A stretch of DNA of 64,000 bases from Azohydromonas australica DSM 1124. Its GTDB lineage: Bacteria > Pseudomonadota > Gammaproteobacteria > Burkholderiales > Burkholderiaceae_C. Location: NCBI RefSeq assembly GCF_000430725.1, contig NZ_AUMO01000017.1, positions 274,700 through 338,699 on the forward strand, in the 5' to 3' direction. The notes beneath the pieces were generated by a model that had not been told where the DNA came from, did no database searches, and was given only the letters and a program-made list of their open reading frames with translations. Below are positions 1 through 15,330 of this stretch, piece after piece. Both the position numbers and the translations under genes were made by a program. Within the stretch, counting starts at the first letter, position 1; each line of letters begins with the position of its first letter.

Positions 1-1
1 C

Positions 2-388
2 AGCCGCGAGCGCGCCGGGCTGGCGCCGCTGGCGCCCAGCGAGAAGACGCAGGCCTTCATGACGCAGGCCGTGGTCTCGCTCTCCGACAGCTTCTTCTAT
101 CCCGTGCCGGTGCTGCTGCAGCTGGAGGACTTCCGGCAGGTGCAGGCCAGCGTGTTCCAGCTCGCGCGCGCACCGGGCAAGAAGCTCGTCTACCTGGGCG
201 CGATCCTGCTGATCCTGGGCGTATTCGCCATGCTGTACGTGCGGGAACGGCGGCTGTGGATCTGGGTCGAAGCGCAGGATTCGGGCTCGCGCATCACCAC
301 GGCCCTCTCCACCACGCGGCGCACGCTGGACGCCGACACCGAATTCGAGCTGCTCAAGAAGGCCATCCTGAAGGACGCTGCCGCATGA
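2..388 (+). CDS. resB: Cytochrome c biogenesis protein ResB, C-terminal part
   Basis: The gene enters from the left edge, so only the last 128 codons are present and the true start is outside the window. One hydrophobic segment (around nt 190-240, ending in LYVRERRLWIWV) is followed by a soluble tail, which matches the C-terminal transmembrane helix and tail of ResB. In System II cytochrome c maturation, ResB and CcsB form the membrane complex that carries heme across the membrane and attaches it to apocytochromes. The stop overlaps the start of ccsB by ATGA (385-388), so the two are translationally coupled. The assignment rests on this tail plus the adjoining ccsB. Confidence 0.85.
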   Translation, partial: SRERAGLAPLAPSEKTQAFMTQAVVSLSDSFFYPVPVLLQLEDFRQVQASVFQLARAPGKKLVYLGAILLILGVFAMLYVRERRLWIWVEAQDSGSRITTALSTTRRTLDADTEFELLKKAILKDAAA

Positions 389-1746
389 ACACCGCCGCCT
401 CTCCCACCAACACCACCACCTTCACGCTCGGACGCAGCCACCCGCTGGCCGGGCGCAGCCTCTACGACTGGCTGTTCGCCCTGCTGGCCGTCGCCGGCGC
501 CGTGTTCGCCTTCTCGCGCTACGGCGACGCGATGGACGTGTACGAGAAGGGCATCCTCGTCGGCAGCGTGCCGGCCGTCATCTGGCTGGGCTGGTTCTGG
601 GGCCCGCTGCGCACGCTGATGCTGGGCGTGACCGGCGCCACCCTGGTGGCCATCTCGCTCTACAGCCGCACGCCGGACGCCTTCGGCGCCGACCTCGCGG
701 CCGGCGAGAAGGTGTTCCTGCTGAAATATTTCCTCTCCAGCCAGAGCGCGATCCTGTGGATGTCGGTGCTGTGCTTCATGAGCACGGTCTTCTACTGGAT
801 CGGCTTCGCCGCGCGCGGCCAGGACAACGTGGCGCAGCGCCTGGGCTCGAAGATCGCCTGGGCGGCGGTGTTCATGGCGCTGACCGGCACCATGGTGCGC
901 TGGTGGGAGAGCCACCAGATCGGCGCGAGCATCGGCCACATCCCGGTGAGCAACCTCTACGAGGTGTTCGTGCTGTTCTGCTGGCTCACCACGCTGTTCT
1001 ACCTGTACTTCGAGCAGCACTACCGCACGCGCGCGCTGGGCGCCTTCGTGATGCTGGTGGTCAGCGCCGCGGTCGGCTTCCTGCTCTGGTACACGGTGGA
1101 GCGCGAGGCGCAGCAGATCCAGCCGCTGGTGCCCGCGCTGCAGAGCTGGTGGATGAAGCTGCACGTGCCGGCCAACTTCATCGGCTACGGCACCTTCGCG
1201 CTGTCGGCCATGGTCGCCTTCGCCTACCTGCTCAAGCAGCAGGCCACGGCCGCGCGCGGGTGGCAGCTGGCGCTGCTGGGGCTGCTGGGCCTGGTGCTGT
1301 GCTTCGAGCCGATCGTGTTCCGCCAGAGCGCGCAGAGCGCCAGCAGCAGCTTCTGGCTCGTGTACTTCGGCATCAGCACGCTGATCGTGGGCGGCATCCT
1401 GGCCGGGCGCCGCGCCATCGCCGAGAAGCTGCCGGCGCTGGAGCTGCTGGATGACCTCATGTACAAGGCCATCGCCGTCGGCTTTGCCTTCTTCACCATC
1501 GCCACCATCCTGGGCGCCTTCTGGGCCGCCGAGGCCTGGGGCGGCTACTGGAGCTGGGACCCGAAGGAAACCTGGGCGCTGATCGTGTGGCTGAACTACG
1601 CCGCCTGGCTGCACATGCGGCTCATGAAGGGCCTGCGCGGCAGCATGTCGGCCTGGTGGGCGCTGGCCGGGCTGGTGGTCACGACCTTCGCCTTCCTGGG
1701 CGTGAACATGTTCCTCTCCGGCCTGCACTCCTACGGCGAGCTGTGA
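385..1746 (+). CDS. ccsB: Cytochrome c biogenesis protein CcsB (heme export/ligation)
   Basis: A 453-residue polytopic membrane protein. The WWD heme-handling motif characteristic of CcsA/CcsB/CcmF proteins is visible at about residues 385-404 (WGGYWSWDPKETW), with flanking conserved histidines such as the one in HMRLMKGL. Together with ResB it forms the System II cytochrome c synthetase working on the periplasmic face. The start was chosen at 385 because it overlaps the resB stop (ATGA) and begins MNTAASPT; a longer upstream reading of the same frame lies inside resB. A strong terminator follows the stop. A System II apparatus fits the cytochrome-rich nitrate respiration encoded later in the window. 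Confidence 0.95.
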   Translation: MNTAASPTNTTTFTLGRSHPLAGRSLYDWLFALLAVAGAVFAFSRYGDAMDVYEKGILVGSVPAVIWLGWFWGPLRTLMLGVTGATLVAISLYSRTPDAFGADLAAGEKVFLLKYFLSSQSAILWMSVLCFMSTVFYWIGFAARGQDNVAQRLGSKIAWAAVFMALTGTMVRWWESHQIGASIGHIPVSNLYEVFVLFCWLTTLFYLYFEQHYRTRALGAFVMLVVSAAVGFLLWYTVEREAQQIQPLVPALQSWWMKLHVPANFIGYGTFALSAMVAFAYLLKQQATAARGWQLALLGLLGLVLCFEPIVFRQSAQSASSSFWLVYFGISTLIVGGILAGRRAIAEKLPALELLDDLMYKAIAVGFAFFTIATILGAFWAAEAWGGYWSWDPKETWALIVWLNYAAWLHMRLMKGLRGSMSAWWALAGLVVTTFAFLGVNMFLSGLHSYGEL

Positions 1747-1771
1747 GCCGGCACGCCCGGTGAACCCAACG

Positions 1772-1803
1772 ACGGCGCCCCGCGGGGCGCCGTTTTCTTT
1801 TCC
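1772..1803 (+). terminator. Rho-independent terminator after ccsB
   Basis: The GC-rich stem ACGGCGCC...GGCGCCGT (1772-1779 with 1786-1793) is followed directly by a T-rich run (TTTTCTTTT). It lies 25 nt after the ccsB stop and before the msrPQ operon. Confidence 0.85.
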
Positions 1804-1928
1804 CCCGGCGGGAAGCCATGGCGAGCCTCGTCCGTAAGCTTTATCACGCCCAGATCACATCGCAACGCATCTAGGAACTTCGCGCCGGCGTATCCGGTCT
1901 GCGAAGGGAACCAGCAAGAGGACTCACC

Positions 1929-2921
<993 letters not shown>

Positions 2922-2931
2922 GGAACCGACC

Positions 2932-3589
2932 GTGGCGAATCCCGCGATGGCCGCCCGCGCGGTCCGGAAGAAACCTTGGCTGCTGCACCCGGCCTGCAAG
3001 CCGGGGCTGTTCGTGCTCCTGCTGCTGCCGCTGGCCTACCTGGTGTTCGCGGCGGCCACCGACAGCCTGGGCGCCAACCCGGCCGAGGCGCTGATCCGCC
3101 GCAGCGGCGACTGGACCCTGCGCCTGCTGTGCGCCACGCTGGCCATCACGCCGCTGCGCGTGCTGCTGAAGCAGCCGGCGCTGGCGCGCTTTCGCCGCAT
3201 GCTGGGCGTGGCGACCTTCGGCTATGCCCTGCTGCACTTCGTCTGCTACGCCGTGCTGGACCAGGGGCTGGACCTGGCGGTGATCCTCAAGGACATCGCC
3301 AAGCGCCCCTTCATCCTGGTCGGCACCGCGGCGCTGCTGCTGATGGCGCCGCTGGCCCTGACCTCCTTCAACCGCGCCATCAAGGCGCTGGGGGCACAGC
3401 GCTGGCAGCGGCTGCACAAGAGCATCTACGCCATCGCGCTGCTGGCGCTGCTGCACTTCTTCTGGATGAAGGCGGGGAAGAACGACTTCGGGGAGTGGTC
3501 CATTTACGCCGCGGTCGTGGCAACACTGCTGGGATGGCGGGTGTGGGAGGCGCGGCGGCGGCGCGTGGTGCCTGCCGCCGCGAGCTCCC

Positions 3590-3600
<11 letters not shown>
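2932..3600 (+). CDS. msrQ: Heme-binding membrane subunit MsrQ
   Basis: A 222-residue protein with about six hydrophobic segments, the quinone-linked b-heme partner that passes electrons to MsrP. Histidines expected as heme ligands are seen in LLHFVCY and in the C-terminal RLHKSIY / LLHFFWMK stretches. It starts with GTG at 2932, preceded by GAGGAAC and close behind msrP, so the two form an operon. The last 11 nt overlap the end of the convergent uvrA-like gene, leaving no room for a terminator between them. Confidence 0.94.
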
Positions 3601-9259
<5,659 letters not shown>

Positions 9260-9572
9260 GAAGAAGGGTGGTTTCTGAAGGAGGCGGGGGATTCTAGGGA
9301 CGCCCCAAGTCCCGCGGATTTGCTAGGGCTGCCCAGGGAAGACCTGGGAGAGCAATCCCGTGGCCCAAGGTAGGCCCCTTCTGTGATGTGATTCGCAGAT
9401 CGCCACTTTTTGGCGTCTGATGCATGACAGTTCGCATGAGAAGGAAAGACCCCCGGCGTTGGCTTGGCACTGCGAGGCACGAGGCCGGTGCTAGCATGCA
9501 GGCACCCCACGGCAAGGTGGGGTGCCGGTGTTCCGAGCCGGCAGTCATAGGCACCCCGCACTGGAGAGCTGC
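9260..9572. other. Intergenic region with 9-bp hairpin ahead of the receiver gene
   Basis: A divergent promoter region between uvrA and the receiver gene. A perfect 9-bp inverted repeat, GCACCCCAC / GTGGGGTGC (9502-9510 with 9516-9524, loop GGCAA), sits 49 nt before the receiver start. It has no T-run, so it looks more like a 5' UTR structure or an operator than a terminator. No gene is supported here. Confidence 0.4.
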
Positions 9573-10013
9573 ATGAATTCGGTGCCTCAAGCGCCCACCG
9601 ATGCAACCACCGCAGCCGGCCCGACCCTGGGCCCGGTGCTGCTGGTGGAGGACCACCCGGTCAATCAGATGATCGCCCTGGAAATGCTCAAGGCGCTGGG
9701 CCTGGAGGTTCTTACTGCCGACGACGGCGCACAGGCGCTGGAACGCTGCGAAACCACGCCGCCACGCCTGGTGCTGATGGACCTGCAGATGCCCGTGATG
9801 GACGGCCTGCAGGCCACGCGCAAGCTGCGCGAGATGCAGCAGCAGGGCCGGCTGCCCGGCTTTCCCATCCTGGCCCTCACCGCCCACGCCCTGGCCAGCG
9901 ACCGCGAGATGGCACTGGCTGCCGGCATGGATGACTACCTCACCAAGCCCATCGTCTTCGAAACCCTGCGCCGCGCCCTGGCGCGCTGGCTACCCGAATT
10001 GCCAGCCGGCTGA
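9573..10013 (+). CDS. Stand-alone response regulator receiver (CheY-like) protein
   Basis: A 146-residue single-domain receiver. The acidic pocket is in LVEDHPVN, the phospho-acceptor aspartate in LMDLQMPVMDG, the switch Thr in LTAHA, and the conserved Lys in YLTKPI. The sequence style (HPVNQMIALEML, LQMPVMDGLQATRKLR) resembles receivers attached to hybrid kinases rather than chemotaxis CheY. It has no output domain. The start at 9573 has a GGAGAG site 5 nt upstream; an in-frame upstream ATG at 9522 lacks one. No partner kinase lies nearby, so the phosphodonor is unknown. Confidence 0.9.
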   Translation: MNSVPQAPTDATTAAGPTLGPVLLVEDHPVNQMIALEMLKALGLEVLTADDGAQALERCETTPPRLVLMDLQMPVMDGLQATRKLREMQQQGRLPGFPILALTAHALASDREMALAAGMDDYLTKPIVFETLRRALARWLPELPAG

Positions 10014-10142
10014 GGCTGCAACTGCTTACACTTTGAGCGGACCGTGCCGGCGCCCCGGCTCGGACGCGGTCCGGTTCGATTCGTCCCCTTCCCTTCCTAC
10101 AGAGCGCCCGCCCCGCGGCAGGAGCGCCACCGGAGACAAGCC

Positions 10143-11120
10143 ATGACCCATCGCCGCACGCTGCTGGCCTGTGCTGCCGCAGCGGCCTCCCTCGCCTGCC
10201 TGTCTGCGCACGCCCAGACCGCCTGGCCCGCCAAGCCCGTGACCATCCTCGTGCCCTTCCCGGCCGGCGGCGGCACCGACACCTTCGCGCGGCCGCTGTT
10301 CGCGGCCATGACCAAGAACACCGGGCGCCAGTTCGTGATCGACAACAAGGGCGGCGCCGGCGGCACCCTGGGCGCCGGACTGGCGGCGCGCATGCCCGCC
10401 GACGGCTACAGCTTCTTCATGGGCGGCGTGCACCACGCCATCGCGCCGTCCATGTACCCGAAGCTGGACTACAACCTGGAGAAGGACTTCGTTCCCGTCG
10501 GCCTGGTGTCCAGCGTGCCGCAGGTGGTGGTGGTCAACGCCGCCAAGGCGCCCGCGAAGGACCTGCAGGGCCTGCTGGCCCAGATGCGCGCCCGTCCGGG
10601 CCAGCTCACCTACGCTTCGGCCGGCAACGGCACCTCGCACCACCTGGCCGGCGAGCTGTTCAAGCTGCAGACCAAGACCTTCCTCACCCACATCCCCTAC
10701 CGCGGCGCGGGCCCGGCGCTGCAGGACCTGATGGCCGGCCAGGTGGACATGCTGTTCGACGGCCTGGGCTCCTCGGCCGGCCACATCCGCAGCGGGCGCC
10801 TCAAGGCACTGGCCGTGGCCGGCGAGCGCCGCGCCCCCGGCTTCCCCGACATCCCCACCGCGCGCGAGCTGGGCGTGCCCGACTACGTGGTCAGCACCTG
10901 GTACGGCATCTGGGCGCCCAAGGGCACGCCGCGCGAGGCCATCGAGCGCATGCAGGCCGAGCTGAAGAAGGCGCTGAACGCCGACGACCTCAAGACCACC
11001 TGGACCGGCCTGGGCAGCGAGACGCCCGACGTCTGGGGCGACGCCTTCGGCACCTACGTTGCCAAGGAAACCCGGCGCTGGGCCGACGTGGTCAAGGCTT
11101 CCGGCGCTCGGCTGGAGTGA
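10143..11120 (+). CDS. Bug/TctC-family periplasmic solute-binding protein
   Basis: A 325-residue extracytoplasmic binding protein with a Sec signal peptide (MTHRRTLLACAAAAASLACLSAHAQ, cleavage near residue 25). Family motifs include WPAKPVTILVPFPAGGGTD, NKGGAGGTLG and the TYASAGNGTSHHLAGELF segment. Bug proteins bind small carboxylates and work with tripartite tricarboxylate transporters or as orphan sensors. GGAG lies 7 nt upstream of the chosen ATG. It precedes malonyl-CoA synthetase by 122 nt on the same strand; in related bacteria a Bug protein often sits with malonate genes, so malonate is a reasonable but unproven ligand. No TctA/TctB transporter is present. Confidence 0.92.
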   Translation: MTHRRTLLACAAAAASLACLSAHAQTAWPAKPVTILVPFPAGGGTDTFARPLFAAMTKNTGRQFVIDNKGGAGGTLGAGLAARMPADGYSFFMGGVHHAIAPSMYPKLDYNLEKDFVPVGLVSSVPQVVVVNAAKAPAKDLQGLLAQMRARPGQLTYASAGNGTSHHLAGELFKLQTKTFLTHIPYRGAGPALQDLMAGQVDMLFDGLGSSAGHIRSGRLKALAVAGERRAPGFPDIPTARELGVPDYVVSTWYGIWAPKGTPREAIERMQAELKKALNADDLKTTWTGLGSETPDVWGDAFGTYVAKETRRWADVVKASGARLE

Positions 11121-11242
11121 CGTAGGCTGCGCCCCCTCAAGGCCGCCGCCCTGGCGGCCGGCATCATTCGAAGTCGGCCGGCTGAGCGCCCCGCGCGCGT
11201 ACCGGCTCCCTGATCCGCCCCCGGTTTTCTGTTCGACCTCCC

Positions 11243-12790
11243 ATGAGCAACCTCTACGCCGCGCTGCGCGCGGGCTTCCCCGCCGACCTGGACCTCTGCG
11301 CCATCGAAGCGCTGGACGCCCCGGGCGGCCCGCTCTACTACAGCTGGCGCGACATCGAGCGCGGCAGCGCCATGATCGCCAACCTGCTGCAGGGCCTGGA
11401 GCTGCCGCCCGGCGCCGACGGCGTGCCGCCGCGCGTGGCGGTGCAGGTGGACAAGAGCGTCGAGGCGCTGATGCTCTACCTGGGCGTGCTGCGCGCCGGC
11501 ATGGTGTATCTGCCGCTGAACAACGCCTACCAGGCCGCCGAGGTCGAGTACTTCGTCGGCAACGCCGAGCCGGCGGTGGTGGTGTGCTCGCCGAAGAACT
11601 TCGGCTGGGTCAGCCGCATCGCCTTCAAGGCCGGCGCCGAGCACGTCTACACGCTGGGCGAGGAGCGAGACGGCACGCTGCTGCAGCGCGCCTCGGTGCA
11701 GAGCGACCAGCACGAGCCCGTGGCGCGCAGCGCCGGCGACCTGGCCGCCATCCTCTACACCAGCGGCACCACCGGGCGCAGCAAGGGCGCGATGCTCAGC
11801 CACGGCAACCTGCTGAGCAACGCGCAGGTGCTCAAGGACTACTGGGACTGGCGCGACGGCGACGTGCTGATCCACGCCCTGCCCATCTTCCACGTGCACG
11901 GCCTGTTCGTGGCCTCGCACGGCGCGCTGCTCAACGGCAGCCGCATGCTGTGGCTCAACCGCTTCGACCCGCGTGCGGTGATCGCGCAACTGCCGCGCGC
12001 CACGGTGTTCATGGGCGTGCCCACGCTGTACACGCGCATGCTGGCCGACCCCGGCCTCACGCGCGAGGCCTGCGCGCGCATGCGCCTATTCATCTCCGGC
12101 TCCGCGCCGCTGCTGATCGACACCTTCCAGCAGTGGCAGCAGCGCAGCGGCCACACCATCCTGGAGCGCTACGGCATGAGCGAGACGGCCATGCTCAGCT
12201 CCAACCCCTGCAAGCCGCAGGACGGCGAGCGCCGCGGCGGCACGGTGGGCAAGCCGCTGCCGGGCGTGGGCATCCGCGTGCTGGACGACAGCGGCAACCC
12301 CTGCCCGGCGGGCGAGATCGGCCACATCCAGGTGCGCGGCCCCAACGTCTTCGCCGGCTACTGGCGCATGCCGGAGAAGACCAAGGAGGAGTTCACCGCC
12401 GACGGCTGGTTCAAGACCGGCGACGTGGGCAAGGTCGAGGCCGACGGCTACGTGGTGATCGTGGGCCGCAGCAAGGACCTGATCATCTCCGGCGGCTACA
12501 ACGTCTACCCGGCCGAGGTGGAGAGTTTCATCAACGAGCTGCCCGGGGTGGCGGAGAGCGCCGTCGTCGGCGTGCCGCACCCCGACTTTGGCGAGGCCGT
12601 CATTGCCGTGGTGATTCCCACGCCGGGCGCGTCGCTGGATGCGGCCGAAATCATTGGCCGGCTGAAAGCCGGCATCGCCGGCTTCAAGGTGCCCAAGCAG
12701 GTCTTCATCGCGGCCGAGCTGCCGCGCAACGCGATGGGCAAGGTGCAGAAGAACCTGCTGCGCGACCAGAACCGCGCCCTCTTCAGCTGA
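11243..12790 (+). CDS. matB: Malonyl-CoA synthetase (acyl-adenylate family)
   Basis: A 515-residue ANL-superfamily ligase that activates malonate to malonyl-CoA through an acyl-AMP. Core motifs appear in order: the P-loop YTSGTTGRSKGAMLSHGNL (about residue 172), LFISGSAPLL, ERYGMSETAM, the hinge region GWFKTGDVG and RSKDLIISGGYNVYP, and the C-terminal catalytic Lys in PRNAMGKVQKN. The short chain and the SGSAPLL / MSETAM motifs fit MatB better than fatty acyl ligases. The usual partner malonyl-CoA decarboxylase (MatA) is not next to it, so the fate of the malonyl-CoA made here is unclear. Another short-chain acyl-CoA ligase is the alternative. Confidence 0.85.
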   Translation: MSNLYAALRAGFPADLDLCAIEALDAPGGPLYYSWRDIERGSAMIANLLQGLELPPGADGVPPRVAVQVDKSVEALMLYLGVLRAGMVYLPLNNAYQAAEVEYFVGNAEPAVVVCSPKNFGWVSRIAFKAGAEHVYTLGEERDGTLLQRASVQSDQHEPVARSAGDLAAILYTSGTTGRSKGAMLSHGNLLSNAQVLKDYWDWRDGDVLIHALPIFHVHGLFVASHGALLNGSRMLWLNRFDPRAVIAQLPRATVFMGVPTLYTRMLADPGLTREACARMRLFISGSAPLLIDTFQQWQQRSGHTILERYGMSETAMLSSNPCKPQDGERRGGTVGKPLPGVGIRVLDDSGNPCPAGEIGHIQVRGPNVFAGYWRMPEKTKEEFTADGWFKTGDVGKVEADGYVVIVGRSKDLIISGGYNVYPAEVESFINELPGVAESAVVGVPHPDFGEAVIAVVIPTPGASLDAAEIIGRLKAGIAGFKVPKQVFIAAELPRNAMGKVQKNLLRDQNRALFS

Positions 12791-12795
12791 AGGCC

Positions 12796-13032
12796 ATGAG
12801 CGGCGCCGCGCAAGTGAAACCTTTGGACGACCGCTGCCCGCGCTGCGGCGGCGGCTTCCACTGCGGCGTCAGCGACGCCGGGCCCTGCGCCTGCACCACC
12901 GTGACGCTGAGCGCGGAACTGCAGGCGCAGCTGCGCCAGCGCTGGTCCAGCTGCCTGTGCGTGCGCTGCCTGGCAGCGCTGGCGGGCGGTGCCGCGCTGG
13001 AGCCCGGGGCTCAGGCCACCAGGTCCACCTGA
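12796..13032 (+). CDS. Cysteine-rich CWC family protein
   Basis: A 78-residue protein with two paired-cysteine knuckles (CPRCGGGFHC and SSCLCVRCLAAL) and a CAC triplet between them, the pattern of the cysteine-rich CWC family of unknown function, presumably a zinc-binding fold. It starts 5 nt after the matB stop, so it is probably co-transcribed. Its 3' end overlaps the end of the convergent gene at 13011 by 22 nt. Confidence 0.8.
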   Translation: MSGAAQVKPLDDRCPRCGGGFHCGVSDAGPCACTTVTLSAELQAQLRQRWSSCLCVRCLAALAGGAALEPGAQATRST

Positions 13033-14117
13033 CTCACCGTCCCCGCGCCCGTCCCGTCCTCCTGCACGAACACGCTGCTGGCGCGCATCACGCCCTGCTC
13101 GCGGTTGTTCGCGTCCTTGAAGATGAAGGGCGTGGCCGTGCGCTGCGTGGACAGCGCGCCGACGTTGGCGCTGAGCAGGTCCTGCAGTTGATCGTTGCCG
13201 TCGGCATCCTTGGTCCACAGGCGCAGCCGGCCGAAGTCGGCGTCGTTCTCGTCGATCCAGCCGTTGCCGTCGCCGTCCAGCGCGGCCAGCTCGGCGAAGC
13301 CGTCGCCGCTGCGGGTGCCGAACAGCTCGCTGCCGTCGTTGACCTGGCCGTCGGCGTTGCGGTCGAACACCAGGAAGCCGCTGCCCGGCTTCACGAAGCT
13401 GATGCGCTCCTGCTTGCCGTCGGCGTCCAGGTCGAAGCTGAACTTGGTGTCCGTCAGCTCGACCGCGCGGCCCGGGTAGCTGAGGATCAGCGGGTCCTTG
13501 GGCTGCTCGCCCAGGCGCACGTGCAGGCTCTCGCTGCTGGCGAAGCTGCGCTCCAGCTGGAGCTGCACGCTGAACTTGATGTCACGGCCATCGGCGGTGC
13601 GCACCATGCCCCGGGCCTGGAACTGCATGGACTCGCTTTCCTGCACCGTGCGCTCCAGGTCGTAGCGCAGGCCCACGCCGCCGGTGCTGCCCGCCGCGGG
13701 TGCCGCGGGCGGTGTTGGCGCTGCCGGCGCAGCGTCCTGCGGCAGGTCGCCATAGAGCCGGATGCGCTCGCCCAGCAGCCTCTCCAGCACGGCGCGCATC
13801 AGGCGCAAGCGGGGATCGAGCCTGTCAGAAGGTGCCTCCGCCTCGTCGGTGCCGCCGCTGCGCGACACCTCGGCCGAAACCGTGGCGTTCTGCCGCGCCA
13901 CCGCGCCGGCCGCCTCGGCCCGGGCAGCGGCCAGCCGCCCCGACTGCGAGATCTGCACCGCGGCACCGATGCCCAGGCTGGCGCTGGCCTGGGTGCTTTC
14001 GGCGTCATAGCGCACGCGCTGGCCCGGGCTCCAGGCCTCGAAGCTCTCGCGCACGGTGACCTGATGGCTCTCCGCATGGGCTGCGGCCATTTGCAGGCTG
14101 GAACTGGCGACTTTCAT
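13011..14117 (-). CDS. Conserved hypothetical protein with EF-hand-like calcium-binding repeats
   Basis: A 368-residue protein with no signal peptide. The N-terminal 190 residues are helical and low in cysteine. The middle carries GMVRTADGRDIKFSVQLQLE. The C-terminal third has Asp-rich loops (DLDADGKQE, DRNADGQVNDGSE, DGDGNGWIDENDADF) that look like EF-hand or dockerin-type calcium sites. A start at 14117 is favoured over an upstream codon because AGGGAGCG precedes it. The gene at 14215, same strand, shares the mid-region and N-terminal organisation and appears to be a paralogue lacking the calcium-binding end. The function is unknown; roles in secretion or surface structures are possible but not shown. 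Confidence 0.7.
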   Translation of the reverse strand: MKVASSSLQMAAAHAESHQVTVRESFEAWSPGQRVRYDAESTQASASLGIGAAVQISQSGRLAAARAEAAGAVARQNATVSAEVSRSGGTDEAEAPSDRLDPRLRLMRAVLERLLGERIRLYGDLPQDAAPAAPTPPAAPAAGSTGGVGLRYDLERTVQESESMQFQARGMVRTADGRDIKFSVQLQLERSFASSESLHVRLGEQPKDPLILSYPGRAVELTDTKFSFDLDADGKQERISFVKPGSGFLVFDRNADGQVNDGSELFGTRSGDGFAELAALDGDGNGWIDENDADFGRLRLWTKDADGNDQLQDLLSANVGALSTQRTATPFIFKDANNREQGVMRASSVFVQEDGTGAGTVSQVDLVA

Positions 14118-14214
14118 ACGCTCCCTCCGCCGGACAGTCCGGTGCAAGGGAGTAACGGCCGGCGCCGGGAAATCTTGAGCGCGCCGGCTGCGGACACGCC
14201 GGCGGCCCTGGGCT

Positions 14215-15033
14215 TCAGATCACCTGCATGCCGCGCAACGCGGCCTTCACGTCTTCCACCGTGGGAGGCGCGACAGCCTTCTCGAAAACCACGAGGCCGG
14301 TGCCCATCAGCCGCGGCTGGCCGGCGGGATTGGGATCGGCCTTGAACCGGAAGCGAAAGCCCTGGCCCTCCAGGTCCGAGCCCGTACCTCCATAGTCCAC
14401 CTCCGGCTTGGGTGCCGGCTCGGGCGTTGGCGTGGCCACGCCAACGTGGCTGACGTTCACGTCGACGCTCTGACGGTCCGCCAGGCGGCTCTCAAGCGTC
14501 AGCATCACCGTGAAGCCGATGCGCGCGCCATCGGCGGCTGTGACCGTGCCGGAAGCGGCGTATCTCATCAACCGGTTGGCCTCGACGATCTTCCCCAGGG
14601 CCGCGGCCGGGTCGGTGGTCGACGCGGGCCCGCCGACGGCACCACCGAGCGCCGCCATGGGCCCCAGCTTGATGCCGCTGAAGCCACCGATCCGCTTGCC
14701 CGTGACTTGCTCGACGATGCGCTGAATCGTTTGAAGCTGCGGCACGGGCGGCGTGCGGCTGCTGTTTCGCGCGCCGATGTTCGTGGCATGCGAAGTGGCC
14801 TGCGTGCGGGAGGTGGCGGCCAGCTCCACCGCCCCGACCACGGCAGCCATGGCTTCCCCCGTGGTCGACAGATGCACCGAGAAGGCGGTCTGCGCCTGCG
14901 CTGCCGTGACCGCCTGCTGCGCGCGCATGCCGGCTGCGTTGACGCGCGGGCTCTCCTTGATGCTCCCTGCCAAGTACTGATCGCCGGCCACCTGCGCCAG
15001 CAGCGTTTCCGGCCTGGATCCCTCGATCCTCAT
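14215..15033 (-). CDS. Conserved hypothetical protein, shorter paralogue of the 13011 gene
   Basis: A 272-residue protein whose segment GTVTAADGARIGFTVMLTLESRLADRQSV aligns with GMVRTADGRDIKFSVQLQLERSFASSESL of its neighbour. A following motif (DYGGTGSDLEGQGFRFRFKAD) corresponds to the PGRAVELTDTKFSFDLDAD part. It stops where the neighbour continues into calcium-binding repeats. The start at 15033 has GGGAG upstream. It lies 97 nt upstream of its paralogue on the same strand, so both may share the AT-rich promoter region at 15034-15250. The function is unknown. Confidence 0.65.
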   Translation of the reverse strand: MRIEGSRPETLLAQVAGDQYLAGSIKESPRVNAAGMRAQQAVTAAQAQTAFSVHLSTTGEAMAAVVGAVELAATSRTQATSHATNIGARNSSRTPPVPQLQTIQRIVEQVTGKRIGGFSGIKLGPMAALGGAVGGPASTTDPAAALGKIVEANRLMRYAASGTVTAADGARIGFTVMLTLESRLADRQSVDVNVSHVGVATPTPEPAPKPEVDYGGTGSDLEGQGFRFRFKADPNPAGQPRLMGTGLVVFEKAVAPPTVEDVKAALRGMQVI

Positions 15034-15217
15034 GGCTTCTCCCTCATGTGTTCTGGACACCGAACGACCAACCCATCACGTTGGTACTTGAGCGCCGCAG
15101 ACCACCGGCGCAGGTCACCATGAAATTTTCATGGCGATGCGCGCAACATGGTTGAGCCATGACCATCACACATGGAGTGCCCGGCCAAAGAAGCGTGAAT
15201 TAATACCGTTTTGCGCC

Positions 15218-15247
15218 GTGAACTGGATTGGCCCGCTGCCAGTTCAC
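15218..15247. promoter_or_regulatory. Inverted repeat, possible operator
   Basis: The perfect 9-bp inverted repeat GTGAACTGG / CCAGTTCAC (15218-15226 and 15239-15247, 12-nt spacer) lies in an AT-richer stretch upstream of the leftward paralogue pair. The size and spacing suit a dimeric regulator, but none is assigned. Confidence 0.3.
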
Positions 15248-15256
15248 AGTTCAGCC

Positions 15257-15289
15257 ACAAAAAACGGCGCTGCTCACTGCAGCGCCGTT
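15257..15289 (-). terminator. Rho-independent terminator after the BON-domain gene
   Basis: Read leftward, the 10-bp stem AACGGCGCTG / CAGCGCCGTT (15263-15272 with 15280-15289) is followed by six T residues (A15259-15264 on the + strand). It ends transcription of the BON-domain gene, which stops at 15331. Confidence 0.88.
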
Positions 15290-15330
15290 GCGGGGGATGG
15301 GCAGCCGGGACGGCCGCCCTGGCGTGAGGC

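Noticed and set aside
11141..11159. Hairpin GGCCGCC/GGCGGCC between the Bug gene and matB as a terminator
   Set aside because: The stem is only 7 bp, without a T-run, and such GC hairpins are expected by chance here.
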